Of a stretch of DNA of 59,982 bases, positions 24,363 to 32,970 are shown in pieces (the stretch's first letter is position 1; the number at the start of each line of letters is the position of its first letter). Both the position numbers and the translations under genes were made by a program. The stretch covers positions 1 to 59,982 of the forward strand of contig CAJOLW010000027.1 of the NCBI GenBank assembly GCA_905235525.1. The letters run 5' to 3'. The notes beneath the pieces were generated by a model. That model made no database searches, had not been told where the DNA came from, and saw nothing but the letters and a program-made list of their open reading frames with translations. The stretch is from an uncultured Bacteroidaceae bacterium. GTDB lineage: Bacteria > Bacteroidota > Bacteroidia > Bacteroidales > Bacteroidaceae.

Positions 24363-26075
24363 ATGAGAAAGGTGTTCTTTAAATTCTGGATGCTCGCCCT
24401 GCCAATGATGCTGGGCTTGGCATCGTGCTCGGACGACACGGACAATTCGAGTGTGGCCGAGCCGGAGCAGGAAGTGAACGAGTTTCTTGACGAAGAGAAA
24501 GGGCACGAGCGAATGCAGGCTCTCTACGGCGAGAACAAGAAGATTACCGACGACAACTATGACAAGTCGCTGGCCGTGAAGTGCATCAACGGCACCTTCG
24601 TGGGCAAGCGGACGGACGGGGTTGTCGCCTACAAGGGCATCCCGTTCGTGAGCCAGCAGCCCGTGGGCGAACTGCGCTGGAAGGCACCGGTGGACTATGT
24701 TGCGGACGACGGCATCTACGAGGCATATTACAATGGCAAAAGCCCTTGCCAAGTGGAATATATCTGGCAGATGGCCTCTTACTACGTTCAGGGTGAGGAC
24801 TGCCTGTACCTGAACGTCTGGAAGGCAGAGGGAGCGTCTGCGGCCACAAAGCCAGTCATCGTATGGATTCACGGCGGCGCTTTCGAAGTGGGCGGGACGT
24901 CCGAGCCACGCGAGGAAGGCTGCAACTTCGTCAGGGAGAATCCCGATGTCATCCTGGTATCACTCGAGTACAGGCTTGGCGTATTCGGATTCCTCCATCT
25001 GTCGCACCTGCCAGACGGTGCTGCCTATCCCGATGCGCAGAACTTAGGACTTCTGGACCAGATGATGGGCTTGAAGTGGGTTCACGAGAATATCGCGGCC
25101 TTCGGTGGTGATCCTGACAACGTGACCATCATGGGCGAGTCGGCCGGTGCCGGCAGTGTGACCCTGCTGCCACTGATGGCAGGTTCACACCAATATTTCA
25201 ATAAGGTTATCGCCGAGAGTGGTTCGCCCGTTTTTACGCGTTCTACGGAACAGGCCATCGCCTGCACGGATGAGCTGATGGCGGCGCTCGGCTGCAAGAC
25301 CGTTGCCGACTTGCAGAAACTGGATGTGCAGAAATTTGTAGCCACGGCGTCAGATTTGCTCGACCTGCGTGTGTGGGCGGAAAGAGATGGAAATTTGCTG
25401 CCTCTTGACCCATACGAAGCATACGCCAACGGGGCGGCAAAGGACATCACGTTACTGCATGGCTGCAACAAGGATGAGATGGGCTATTTCATCTATGACG
25501 CCGGACTGGATGTCTGGAATCCGTGGGCTGCAGACCGCAAGGCTAAGAAACTGGCACAGTTGACGAGCGAGGAGAAAGCATTGGTGGAGGACTACTGTCA
25601 GAACGTAAAGGACGTCACCAAAGGGTATTCCAGCACCAGTCGTCTGTTTGATCAGATTACATTCATCGCGCCGCTCTTCCGTCTGTCGGAGAATCAGGCC
25701 AAGGCCGGCGGTAGAGTTTACACCTACTTCTTCACACCCGAATCCTCTTATTCATTATTGAAATGTAGTCATGCCATAGAACTTTCTACGGTGTTCAACC
25801 ATCCAGAGGAGACCATCGTTACGGGCAGGATCTTTGATCAGACCTTCGCCCGCACCCTGCGTAAGATGTGGGTACAGTTCGCCAAGACCGGCAACCCGTC
25901 GCTCAGCGCATCCGACTCGCCCAACGGCAAGGCAAAGGAGTGGCCGCTCTACAATCTGGAAGACAAGCCGCTGATGATTTTTGACGAGTTCAATATCCAT
26001 CCCGAAAAGGAATCTCAGAGAAATATCCTCGACTGGGAGCGCACCTACTTCTTGACTAAGTATTATTGTATTTAA
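24363..26075 (+). CDS. Carboxylesterase type B, lipoprotein (first of a tandem pair)
   Basis: 570 residues. A lipoprotein signal ends in LASC (Cys22), so the enzyme should be anchored in the outer membrane or periplasm. The alpha/beta-hydrolase of the carboxylesterase/lipase type has the oxyanion turn IHGGAF (169-174), the nucleophile elbow GESAG with Ser260, acidic residue Glu372 in HGCNKDE, and His470 in KCSHAIEL, so the triad is complete. The substrate is an ester that I cannot specify; with the downstream paralogue, feruloyl, acetyl or xenobiotic esters are all possible. DNA is visibly richer in G and C than the flanking chromosome, which suggests transfer. Its stop is 8-11 bases from the start of the second copy. 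Confidence 0.88.
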   Translation: MRKVFFKFWMLALPMMLGLASCSDDTDNSSVAEPEQEVNEFLDEEKGHERMQALYGENKKITDDNYDKSLAVKCINGTFVGKRTDGVVAYKGIPFVSQQPVGELRWKAPVDYVADDGIYEAYYNGKSPCQVEYIWQMASYYVQGEDCLYLNVWKAEGASAATKPVIVWIHGGAFEVGGTSEPREEGCNFVRENPDVILVSLEYRLGVFGFLHLSHLPDGAAYPDAQNLGLLDQMMGLKWVHENIAAFGGDPDNVTIMGESAGAGSVTLLPLMAGSHQYFNKVIAESGSPVFTRSTEQAIACTDELMAALGCKTVADLQKLDVQKFVATASDLLDLRVWAERDGNLLPLDPYEAYANGAAKDITLLHGCNKDEMGYFIYDAGLDVWNPWAADRKAKKLAQLTSEEKALVEDYCQNVKDVTKGYSSTSRLFDQITFIAPLFRLSENQAKAGGRVYTYFFTPESSYSLLKCSHAIELSTVFNHPEETIVTGRIFDQTFARTLRKMWVQFAKTGNPSLSASDSPNGKAKEWPLYNLEDKPLMIFDEFNIHPEKESQRNILDWERTYFLTKYYCI

Positions 26076-26083
26076 TAAGCTAT

Positions 26084-27787
26084 ATGATGAAAAAGATTTT
26101 GAACTGGGGGATGGCCGCTATCCTCGTTTACGGCGCAAGCGTTTTTACGGCATGTTCAAGCAATAACGACAACATCGTGCCTGAGCCGGAACAACCGAAG
26201 GACGAGTTGGCTGAACAGAAAGAGAAACTTCAGACCCAGTATGGCGAGAACAAACAGATTACCGACGGCAACTATGACAAGGCGCTGGCGGTGAAGTGTA
26301 TCAACGGCACCTTTGTGGGTAAGCGGATGGACGGGGTTGTTGCCTACAAAGGCATCCCGTTCGTGGGACAGCAGCCTGTGGGCGAACTGCGCTGGAAGGC
26401 ACCGGTTGACTATGTGGCGGATGAGAGCGTGTATGAGGCATATTACAATGCGAAAAGTCCCTATCAGCGAGAGGAATCCAGCGAAATGGCTTCCCTTTAC
26501 ATTCAGGGTGAGGACTGCTTGTACCTGAACATCTGGAAGACAGAAGGCTCGTCTGCCGCCACGAAGCCAGTGATGGTGTGGATTCACGGTGGTGCCTTCG
26601 AGATGGGCGGAACAGTTGATCCTATGTATGATGGTCAGAAGTTCATACAAGAGAACCCGGATGTTATTTTTGTTTCTATTGAATACAGGCTTGGCATTTT
26701 CGGTTTTCTCCATCTGTCGCATCTGCCCGACGGTGCTGACTATCCCGATGCACAGAACTTAGGACTTCTGGACCAGATGATGGCGCTGAAATGGATTCAT
26801 GAGAATATAGCCAACTTTGGTGGCAATCCAGACAACGTTACTATCTTCGGTGAATCCGCCGGTGCTGGCAGCGTGACCCTGTTGCCGCTGATGGCAGGCT
26901 CACACCAGTACTTCAAGCGTGTCATAGCTCAAAGTGGTGGCCCAGTCTTTACGCGTTCAACTGAGGAGGCCATCGCCTGCACGGATGAACTAATGGCGGC
27001 GCTCGGCTGCAAGACCGTTGCCGACCTGCAGAAGGTTGATATTGAGAAGTTTTTGCAGGCGACAACTGCCGTCATACTGCGTGTGTGGCCAGAACGTGAC
27101 GGACGCCTCCTGCCTCTGGACCCATATGAGGCTTATGTCAATGGTGCGGCAGCGGACATCGACCTGATGCATGGCTGTAACAAGGATGAGATGGGTTATT
27201 TCATTTTCGGTTTCGGAGCGGATTACTGGAACTCTTTTGCTGCTGACCGCAAGGCGAAGAAACTGGCACAGTTGACGGACGAGGAGAAGGTGCTGGTAGA
27301 GAGCTATTGCCAGGATGTGAAGGACGCTACTGTAGAATATACTGCCACCAGTCGTCTGTGCGACCAGATAGCGTTTATTGCACCGCTCATCCGTCTGTCG
27401 GAAAACCAGACTAAGGGTGGGGGAAAGTCATATACTTATTTCTTCACCCCGGAATCCTCTTCGCCGCTGTTGAGATGCGGGCATTCGGTGGAGGTTCCGG
27501 TAGTCTTCAATCATCAGGAAATGACCTTGGCGATGGGATGGTCCTTTGATGAGACCTTCGCCCGAACCCTGCGCAAGATGTGGGTGCAGTTCGCCAAGAC
27601 CGGCAACCCGTCGCTCAGCGCGTCCGAGTCGCCCGACGGCAAGGCTAAGGAGTGGCCGCTCTACAATCTGGAAGACAAGCCGCTGATGATATTCGACGAG
27701 TTTAACATCCACTCTGAGAAAGAGTCTCAGAGAAAAATACTCGACTGGGAGCGCACCTATTTCCTGACCAAGTATTACTGTATATAG
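26084..27787 (+). CDS. Carboxylesterase type B, lipoprotein (second of a tandem pair)
   Basis: About 567 residues, starting at ATG 26084 or 26087 rather than the TTG at 26066. Lipoprotein signal ends in FTAC. The domain plan and most residues match the first copy (IHGGAF, GESAG, HGCNKDE, CGHSVEVPVVF), so the pair arose by duplication; the signal peptides and the stretch around residues 130-140 differ most. Long blocks at the 3' ends are nearly identical at DNA level, so the duplication is recent or maintained by conversion. The two are co-transcribed. Divergence around the acyl pocket may give different substrate ranges, which is inference. Confidence 0.88.
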   Translation: MMKKILNWGMAAILVYGASVFTACSSNNDNIVPEPEQPKDELAEQKEKLQTQYGENKQITDGNYDKALAVKCINGTFVGKRMDGVVAYKGIPFVGQQPVGELRWKAPVDYVADESVYEAYYNAKSPYQREESSEMASLYIQGEDCLYLNIWKTEGSSAATKPVMVWIHGGAFEMGGTVDPMYDGQKFIQENPDVIFVSIEYRLGIFGFLHLSHLPDGADYPDAQNLGLLDQMMALKWIHENIANFGGNPDNVTIFGESAGAGSVTLLPLMAGSHQYFKRVIAQSGGPVFTRSTEEAIACTDELMAALGCKTVADLQKVDIEKFLQATTAVILRVWPERDGRLLPLDPYEAYVNGAAADIDLMHGCNKDEMGYFIFGFGADYWNSFAADRKAKKLAQLTDEEKVLVESYCQDVKDATVEYTATSRLCDQIAFIAPLIRLSENQTKGGGKSYTYFFTPESSSPLLRCGHSVEVPVVFNHQEMTLAMGWSFDETFARTLRKMWVQFAKTGNPSLSASESPDGKAKEWPLYNLEDKPLMIFDEFNIHSEKESQRKILDWERTYFLTKYYCI

Positions 27788-27798
27788 AAATGAACAAT

Positions 27799-28070
27799 AT
27801 GAAACAGACAAATCACATGAGTATCAAGAAGCGGATGCTATCGTTCATACAGTTTTGAGTGTTATCATCGGCATAGGCATGCTTGCCAGTTGCACAAGCA
27901 ATGATGACACCCCGAGTGGCGGAGGCTCCACTTTCGGTAAGGCCGACCTGATTATCAAGAATGCGAAGATTTTTACTTCGGACCAGAACAATCCGCAGGC
28001 CACCGCATTGGTGGTGAAGGATGGCAAGTTTGTATATGTAGGCAACGAGGATGGTCTTGCTGAATATCTT
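27799..28070 (+). pseudogene. Amidohydrolase (YtcJ-like) lipoprotein, N-terminal fragment
   Basis: After a signal peptide ending in LASC the frame reads KADLIIKNAKIFTSDQNNPQ and LVVKDGKFVYVGNEDGLAEY, the unmistakable beginning of YtcJ/DUF amidohydrolases, which normally exceed 500 residues. The reading then crosses into reversed integrase sequence at about 28061-28080. It is also broken once in the signal peptide: ATG 27799 leads to TGA after CAG-TTT, while the lipobox is in the next frame, repaired by one extra T at the TTTT near 27855. Originally it was probably the third gene of the esterase operon. No metal-binding residues remain. Confidence 0.75.
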
Positions 28071-28405
28071 CAAGGAGGAGATTCTTGTCAAATCCGACGA
28101 GTATGTATTTCAGGGTCATGTACCTCTTGTGTGTGTCATGCGACCAATGTTTTGTGGCAAGTCCATCGGCAAGCCACTCATCATACACATCCCAAAAGGT
28201 TTTGGTCACGTTTGACAGTAGATGACTGTTCATTCCATTTGTCGATGCTTGCACATAAGCCACATCGAAGCCCCACCTCGTTCTTCTTAGAGTTCCATCG
28301 GACACGACACATGACCGGACCAACAGCGTCAACCTTGTTTCTGTCGGCCTTTGGTATCTGGATGAATACCCTTGTATTGTATTTTATCTCAAACTTCGAT
28401 TTCAT
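28071..28405 (-). pseudogene. Tyrosine integrase, N-terminal fragment with a frameshift
   Basis: From ATG 28405 the product begins KSKFEIKYNTRVFIQIPK and VGPVMCRVRWNSKKNEVGLRCG, the arm-binding domain of Bacteroidetes-type integrases. The following core-binding domain (LLSNVTKTFWDVYDEWLADG, THKRYMTLKYILVGFDKN) is in another frame, so a one-base shift lies at about 28210-28245. Sequence stops at about 28071, where it joins the amidohydrolase fragment; the catalytic domain (Arg, His-x-x-Arg, Tyr) is gone. It starts about 150 bases from the right att copy, as expected for the integrase of the island. Confidence 0.75.
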
Positions 28406-28556
28406 GGCGCGAAGGTATGAAAAATGATTGGAACAAACAAGCGAGAATCCCTTGGTTTGAAGGCGTTTCAGAAGTTTAACATACTTTATTTTTAGGAAAA
28501 ACCAAATCTGTGAAACTTGATTTTTTCTGTGAGATTTAGAGCAAATGACTGGTCTA

Positions 28557-28572
28557 TTCCCTCCATCTCCAC
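28557..28572 (+). repeat. Right-most tmRNA-3'-end-like att copy
   Basis: TTCCCTCCATCTCCAC matches the copies at 22475-22643 and is directly followed by a terminator, as a tmRNA 3' end would be. It marks the right boundary of the island relic and the start of unbroken chromosome. Confidence 0.65.
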
Positions 28573-28573
28573 A

Positions 28574-28607
28574 AAAAAAGGCACAACCGAAGTTGCGCCT
28601 TTTTTTG
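28574..28607. terminator. Bidirectional terminator at the island-chromosome border
   Basis: Seven A residues, GGCACAAC, CGAA, GTTGCGCC, then seven T residues: a stem of 8 GC-rich pairs (one wobble) extended by the A and T tracts. It would end plus-strand transcription from the att side and minus-strand transcription of the antiporter, whose stop codon is at 28609-28611. Its core is the mirror image of the one inside the 22543-22597 palindrome. Confidence 0.8.
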
Positions 28608-28608
28608 T

Positions 28609-30528
28609 TTATGACCACATTTGGGGATTGGAAACGGCGGCTTGGGAGAAGAAATCTTGCATTTTTTGTTTCTCACCAGCCACGATGATGATGTCATCTT
28701 CCTGAATGACGAGGTTGGGGTCGGGGTTGGTGTAGAAGTCTTCGGAAGGGCGAACAAGCCCCATGACGATGCAGTTTCCTTTCTCTCGGATGCCTGACTT
28801 GATGATGCTCTTGCCACAGAGAGGGGAGTCGGCGGTGATGGTGAAGTTGTCCAGCACGATGTTGGTGTTTACGGCGTCCTCTTCTGTTGGTGCAAGGCTG
28901 GTCTCCAGCATTTTCTGGAAGGCTGCCACATCGGTGTCGGAGCCAGCCAGGATGATGCGGTCGCCTGGATAGAGGCAATGACTGCCACCGGGGATGTTGA
29001 TGTTGATACCTCCACGGATGATGCGCACGATGTTGGCGCCTGTGATGTTGCGGATGTTGAGGTCTTTCAGGGCTTTGCCGGCAAAGGCTGAATTCGGGGG
29101 AACGACAACTTCTGCTATATTTATTTCGAGGCTGATGAGCGAGTCTTCCACTTCACGCTCCAATCCGCGTTTGGACTCGGCAAGTCGTTCACGTGCATAG
29201 AGGTTTTCGTTGAAGAGTCGGAGGAACTGGTTGATGCCGGGTGCCATGGCGATATGCAGGAAGACCAGTTTGAAGATTCTTATGGCGGGCGATGCCCATT
29301 CGTGACTCTTGCTTGATTGGTTTTGGCGTTTCTCCGTATAACTGTCGAGCATCTTCTTGGTACTTTCGCTCATGTGGTTCTCAAGGAAGGCAAGGGTGGG
29401 GTATGCCAGTTTCATGATGTATGGCGTGAGGAAGGTGGTGATGACGCTGACTGCCACAACGATGGGGTAGAGGCTGGAGTCGGTCACGTGCAGGTTCTGT
29501 CCGAGGCTGGCGATGATGAAGGCGAACTCACCTATCTGAACCAGTGAGAAACCTGTCTGCAATGCCACTCTCAGGGGCTGTCCGGAAAGGAGTGTGCCCA
29601 GACTGGCAAAGATGATCTGTCCGAAGATGACCACGAGGGTGATGATGGCGATGGGCAGCCAGTATTGCAGCAACAGGGCGGGGTCTATCATCATACCGAC
29701 GGATACGAAGAAGATGGAACCAAAGATGTTCTTCATGGGCTGCACCAGGTGCTCGATGCGTTCTGCATCAATGGTCTCTGCCAGCACCGAACCCATCACG
29801 AAGGCACCCAGCGCACTGCTGAATCCTGCCTGCACTGCCAACAGCACCATGCCAAGGCAGAGTCCGATGGAGAAGATGGTGAGTGTCTCGTCATTGAGGT
29901 GCTTTTTGAATCTTTTCAGAAATGTGGGGATGAGGGTGATGCCCAATACGAACCAAAGGGCGATGTACATGACGAGTTTGCCTACTTGCCAAAGCAGTTC
30001 TTTTCCCTCAAACTCGTTCTTGACGGCAATGGAGGTGAGCAACACCATGAGCACCACGGCGAAGAGGTCTTCCACAATGAGGATGCCGAAGCATACGCCG
30101 GCGAAGCGGTGGCTGCGAAGCCCTGCCTCTTCGATGGCTTTGAAGACGATGGTGGTGGATGACATGCAGAGCATGCCGCCAAGGAAGATGGCATTCATGT
30201 TGTTCCATCCGAGCAGGTAGGCTGTTGCCATGCCGGCAACCATCATACCTACGACAATGACGCCGGCACCGATGACTGCGGTGCTTCCTACCTTGAGCAG
30301 TTTCTTGAAGGAGAATTCGAGACCGAGACTGAACAGGAGGAACAGCACACCAATTTCTCCCCAAGTCTCGGCATTCTCTTCGTTGTTGATCCACGACTCG
30401 CCCAACACGTGCGGCCCCACGAGCATACCTGCCACAATGTAACCCAGCACGACGGGCTGTTTCAGCAATTTGAACAGCAGGCTGGTGATGCCCGCCGTCA
30501 ACATAATAATACAAAGGTCTTCTATCAT
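28609..30528 (-). CDS. CPA2-family cation:proton antiporter with two RCK_C (TrkA-C) domains
   Basis: 639 residues. The first 390 form a Na+/H+ exchanger-type membrane domain of about 12 segments, opening with LCIIMLTAGITSLLFKLLKQPVVLGYIVAGMLVGPHVLG and including the FSSALGAFVMGSVLAE and GFSLVQIGEFAFI motifs of KefB-like proteins. The cytoplasmic tail has two RCK_C domains (about 455-540, with AGKALKDLNIRNITGANIV, and 555-630, with GKSIIKSGIREKGNCIV) that usually sense ligands or gate transport. It lacks a full TrkA-N NAD-binding domain. It probably exchanges K+ or Na+ for protons. The start overlaps the stop of the symporter gene by ATGA, so they are co-transcribed. Confidence 0.9.
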   Translation of the reverse strand: MIEDLCIIMLTAGITSLLFKLLKQPVVLGYIVAGMLVGPHVLGESWINNEENAETWGEIGVLFLLFSLGLEFSFKKLLKVGSTAVIGAGVIVVGMMVAGMATAYLLGWNNMNAIFLGGMLCMSSTTIVFKAIEEAGLRSHRFAGVCFGILIVEDLFAVVLMVLLTSIAVKNEFEGKELLWQVGKLVMYIALWFVLGITLIPTFLKRFKKHLNDETLTIFSIGLCLGMVLLAVQAGFSSALGAFVMGSVLAETIDAERIEHLVQPMKNIFGSIFFVSVGMMIDPALLLQYWLPIAIITLVVIFGQIIFASLGTLLSGQPLRVALQTGFSLVQIGEFAFIIASLGQNLHVTDSSLYPIVVAVSVITTFLTPYIMKLAYPTLAFLENHMSESTKKMLDSYTEKRQNQSSKSHEWASPAIRIFKLVFLHIAMAPGINQFLRLFNENLYARERLAESKRGLEREVEDSLISLEINIAEVVVPPNSAFAGKALKDLNIRNITGANIVRIIRGGININIPGGSHCLYPGDRIILAGSDTDVAAFQKMLETSLAPTEEDAVNTNIVLDNFTITADSPLCGKSIIKSGIREKGNCIVMGLVRPSEDFYTNPDPNLVIQEDDIIIVAGEKQKMQDFFSQAAVSNPQMWS

Positions 30529-31928
30529 GATTTTATATCTTTTTCTTCATTGCTATCCTTATTATCTTCCTCATCCAAATTGTCGTTCCACAGATAGTGC
30601 TGGGTCTCTTTGGCTATGACCCCTGACAGCAGCAGGAGCGAAATCAGGTTGGGCACTGCCATCAGCGCGTTCATGATGTCTGACAGGTTCCACACCAGTG
30701 CCAGACTCATGGTGGCGCCTGCAAACACCAGCAGGATATACACCATGCGGTATAAGACGATGCTGCGTCTGCCTGCCAGATATTCCATGGCTCTTTCGCC
30801 GTAGTAACTCCAACATAAGATGGTGGAGAAGGAAAATGTGACGATGCCGAAGGTCAGGATGGGGGTGCCCACGTAGGGAATCATGCCGAAGGCCTTCTTG
30901 GTCAGCATGGCGCCATCCTCCTGCGAGATTTCAGGATAGGCGATGATGCTCGACACGATGACCAGCCCTGTGATGGCGCAAATGATGACGGTGTCCCAGA
31001 ATGTGCCTGTGGATGATACCAATGCCTGGCGCACGGGATTCTTCGTCTGGGCGGCTGCTGCCACAATGGGGGCGGAACCCAGACCCGACTCGTTGGAGAA
31101 GAGTCCGCGGGCAATTCCGTAGCGGGCTGCCAGCATCACTACGGTGCCTGCCGTGCCCCCTCCTGCTGCCTTGAGGGAGAATGCCTCGTTGAAAATCAGC
31201 GAGACGGCTTCGCCCAGATAAATGTGGTTGACGCATAGGATATAGAGGCACCCCAGCACATAGAGCAATGCCATCAGCGGAACCAGTGTCATGCACCATC
31301 GGGCGATGCTCTTCACGCCGCCAATCACCACAAAGCCCACGAGTGTGGCAAGCAGGAAGCCTGTAATCATCTTCGTTATGTCGGGTGACACCCATTTTTC
31401 CATCACCAATGAGAGGTTTTCACTGATGGTATTTGCCTGCACCGTGTTGCCGATGCCGAAAGAGGCTATTGCTGCAAATAAGCAGAACAACACTCCTAAC
31501 CACTTCATGTTTAATCCGTTTTGCAGGGCATACATGGGACCGCCCATCATTCTGCCGTCTTGTGTCTTCTCGCGGTACTTGATGGCAAGCAGTCCCTCGC
31601 CATATTTAGTGGCGATGCCGAACACGCCTGTGAGCCAGCACCACAGCACGGCACCGGGACCGCCCAAACTGACAGCGGTTGCCACACCGATGATGTTGCC
31701 TGTGCCGATGGTTGCAGCCAAAGAGGTTGCCAAGGCACCGAACTGGCTCACGTCGCCTGTCGCGTCCTTGTCTTTCTTCACCGACAGTTTGATGGCTGTC
31801 CAAATTTTACGTTGTGGAAATTTGAGCCGGATGGTAAGGAATAGGTGGGTGCCAAGCAACAAAATAATCATGGGCCATCCCCATACGATTCCACCGATAT
31901 CTTCCGTGAGTTGAAGTAGTTGTTCCAA
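30525..31928 (-). CDS. Sodium:alanine/glycine symporter (AGCS family)
   Basis: 467 residues, starting at a TTG (31928); a stop lies just upstream in frame and the next Met is inside the first membrane segment. The family patterns are clear: RLKFPQ near residue 35, FGALATSLAATIGTGNIIGVATAVSLGGPGAVLWCW for substrate and Na+ binding, and LFSNESGLGSAPIVAAAAQTKNPVRQALVSSTGTFWDT in the second half. It takes up small neutral amino acids with Na+. It is paired with the CPA2 antiporter downstream, which could restore the Na+ or proton gradient. The C-terminal tail is strongly acidic and charged. Confidence 0.9.
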   Translation of the reverse strand: MEQLLQLTEDIGGIVWGWPMIILLLGTHLFLTIRLKFPQRKIWTAIKLSVKKDKDATGDVSQFGALATSLAATIGTGNIIGVATAVSLGGPGAVLWCWLTGVFGIATKYGEGLLAIKYREKTQDGRMMGGPMYALQNGLNMKWLGVLFCLFAAIASFGIGNTVQANTISENLSLVMEKWVSPDITKMITGFLLATLVGFVVIGGVKSIARWCMTLVPLMALLYVLGCLYILCVNHIYLGEAVSLIFNEAFSLKAAGGGTAGTVVMLAARYGIARGLFSNESGLGSAPIVAAAAQTKNPVRQALVSSTGTFWDTVIICAITGLVIVSSIIAYPEISQEDGAMLTKKAFGMIPYVGTPILTFGIVTFSFSTILCWSYYGERAMEYLAGRRSIVLYRMVYILLVFAGATMSLALVWNLSDIMNALMAVPNLISLLLLSGVIAKETQHYLWNDNLDEEDNKDSNEEKDIKS

Positions 31929-32022
31929 GATTTAAAGTTTAAAGATGATGGTTGGAATGAAAGAAGGGACTGCTTCCATATGGCCACAGCCCCTTCTTAT
32001 GATAGACAAGGAAAAAGTCTCC

Positions 32023-32511
32023 TTAATAGGTGCGATAGAGGAGCCAAGCGTCGGGGTAGGTGCCACGAAGTTGGTCGCGGGATGCAACGGCTGAAGCACG
32101 GTCGTCGAATGAAGATGCGATGACACGGTACATGCCTGTTTCGGGGTTCTGAGCCACTTGTGCGGAGTAGCCTTTGGAAACGAGGGTGTTGCGCAGGTTG
32201 TTTGCGTTGTCAACACTGCTGAAAGAACCACATACGACGTTGAATGCCTTGAGAGTGCCGCCGTTCATGACAGTGAGACGCTCCTGGCGGTCGTTCTCAG
32301 TGTTGGCTACTGTGGCAGTGGTGACTGGCGTGGTGACAACAGGAGTCACAGTGACAGGCGCTGTCTCAACTTGGTCGGTCGTGTTGGCTTGTGCCATCTC
32401 TTGTGCCTTGGCTTTCTCGTAGGCTTTCTTGTAACTGCTTTCAGATGATTTGCACGATACGAAAGCAAGGGCTGCAACAAGTGCTAATCCCATCAAAATA
32501 CTTTTTCTCAT
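32023..32511 (-). CDS. SPOR-domain lipoprotein
   Basis: 162 residues. The signal peptide ends in FVSC (Cys20), so it is a lipoprotein. A Lys/Ala/Glu helical stretch and a Thr/Val-rich linker (TAPVTVTPVVTTPVTTATV) lead to a SPOR domain at about residues 85-160 (LKAFNVVCGSFSSVDNANNLRNTLVSKGY, GMYRVIASSFDDRASA, LRGTYPDAWLLY), which binds denuded peptidoglycan at division sites. A clean promoter (32562-32592) precedes it; it is transcribed alone. Confidence 0.9.
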   Translation of the reverse strand: MRKSILMGLALVAALAFVSCKSSESSYKKAYEKAKAQEMAQANTTDQVETAPVTVTPVVTTPVTTATVANTENDRQERLTVMNGGTLKAFNVVCGSFSSVDNANNLRNTLVSKGYSAQVAQNPETGMYRVIASSFDDRASAVASRDQLRGTYPDAWLLYRTY

Positions 32512-32561
32512 AATTTTCTCTTTTTATAATTAGATGGTTGAATGATGTCGTGGATTTCCCA

Positions 32562-32592
32562 CAAAGATAGGGCATATTTGGCACATTGCAAA
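32562..32592 (-). promoter_or_regulatory. Promoter of the SPOR lipoprotein gene
   Basis: CAAAGATA (32562-32569), 19 bases, CAAA (32589-32592): on the minus strand TTTG-N19-TATCTTTG, a full Bacteroidetes consensus, about 50 bases before the ATG. Confidence 0.8.
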
Positions 32593-32631
32593 GGAGATGT
32601 ATGTAAAAAAAAGTTAAACATCCGAAAATGT

Positions 32632-32662
32632 GTTGCTTTTTGGGGATTATGTCTTATATTTG
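32632..32662 (+). promoter_or_regulatory. Promoter of the YtxH operon
   Basis: TATATTTG at 32655-32662 is a perfect -7 box; GTTG at 32632-32635 is a 3-of-4 -33 box at 19 bases. The first ATG of the operon is 57 bases downstream. It diverges from the SPOR promoter 40 bases away. Confidence 0.5.
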
Positions 32663-32718
32663 CCCCGAAAATTGAAATAATTAACATTATTTACCAACCT
32701 TTAAAAACGTATCAGACT

Positions 32719-32961
32719 ATGACAAGAGGTGATGGTTTTGCATTGGCTACTGCTTTTGTGGGTGGTGCCATAGCGGGAGCAGCGATAGGTCTTCTTTTTG
32801 CTCCTGAAAAGGGTGAAGACCAACGTGCCAAGATAAAGGAAGCCCTTGAGAAGCGTGGCATTAAACTTGACAAGGAGACTTTCGAGAATCTTGTGGATGA
32901 AATCAAGAACATTGGCAGGAAACGGGAGTGTGTGCCTGCTGAGGATTTTGATGCTGAATAA
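32719..32961 (+). CDS. YtxH-domain protein
   Basis: 80 residues. One N-terminal membrane segment with the glycine-rich YtxH signature (GGAIAGAAIGLLFAPEKGEDQR), then a charged helix (KIKEALEKRGIKLDKETFENLVDEIK). Start placed at ATG 32719 because it lies 57 bases after the -7 box and opens the conserved domain; an upstream in-frame extension would cross the promoter. First of three genes with small envelope proteins; such operons are usually stress- or envelope-related in Gram-negative bacteria, with no defined activity. Confidence 0.85.
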   Translation: MTRGDGFALATAFVGGAIAGAAIGLLFAPEKGEDQRAKIKEALEKRGIKLDKETFENLVDEIKNIGRKRECVPAEDFDAE

Positions 32962-32970
32962 GGTATAGGC

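Larger units (their letters stand above)
22644..28556. mobile_element. Degraded island between tmRNA-like att copies
   Basis: Bounded by att-like repeats at 22629-22643 and 28557-28572. The right end carries the N-terminal part of a tyrosine integrase reading away from the right att copy, the usual arrangement. Content: a truncated gene at the left edge, a PPC-domain gene, two GC-richer tandem esterases and an amidohydrolase fragment. The integrase lacks its catalytic half, so the island cannot move by itself. Its original type (phage, conjugative or integrative) cannot be told. Confidence 0.6.
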
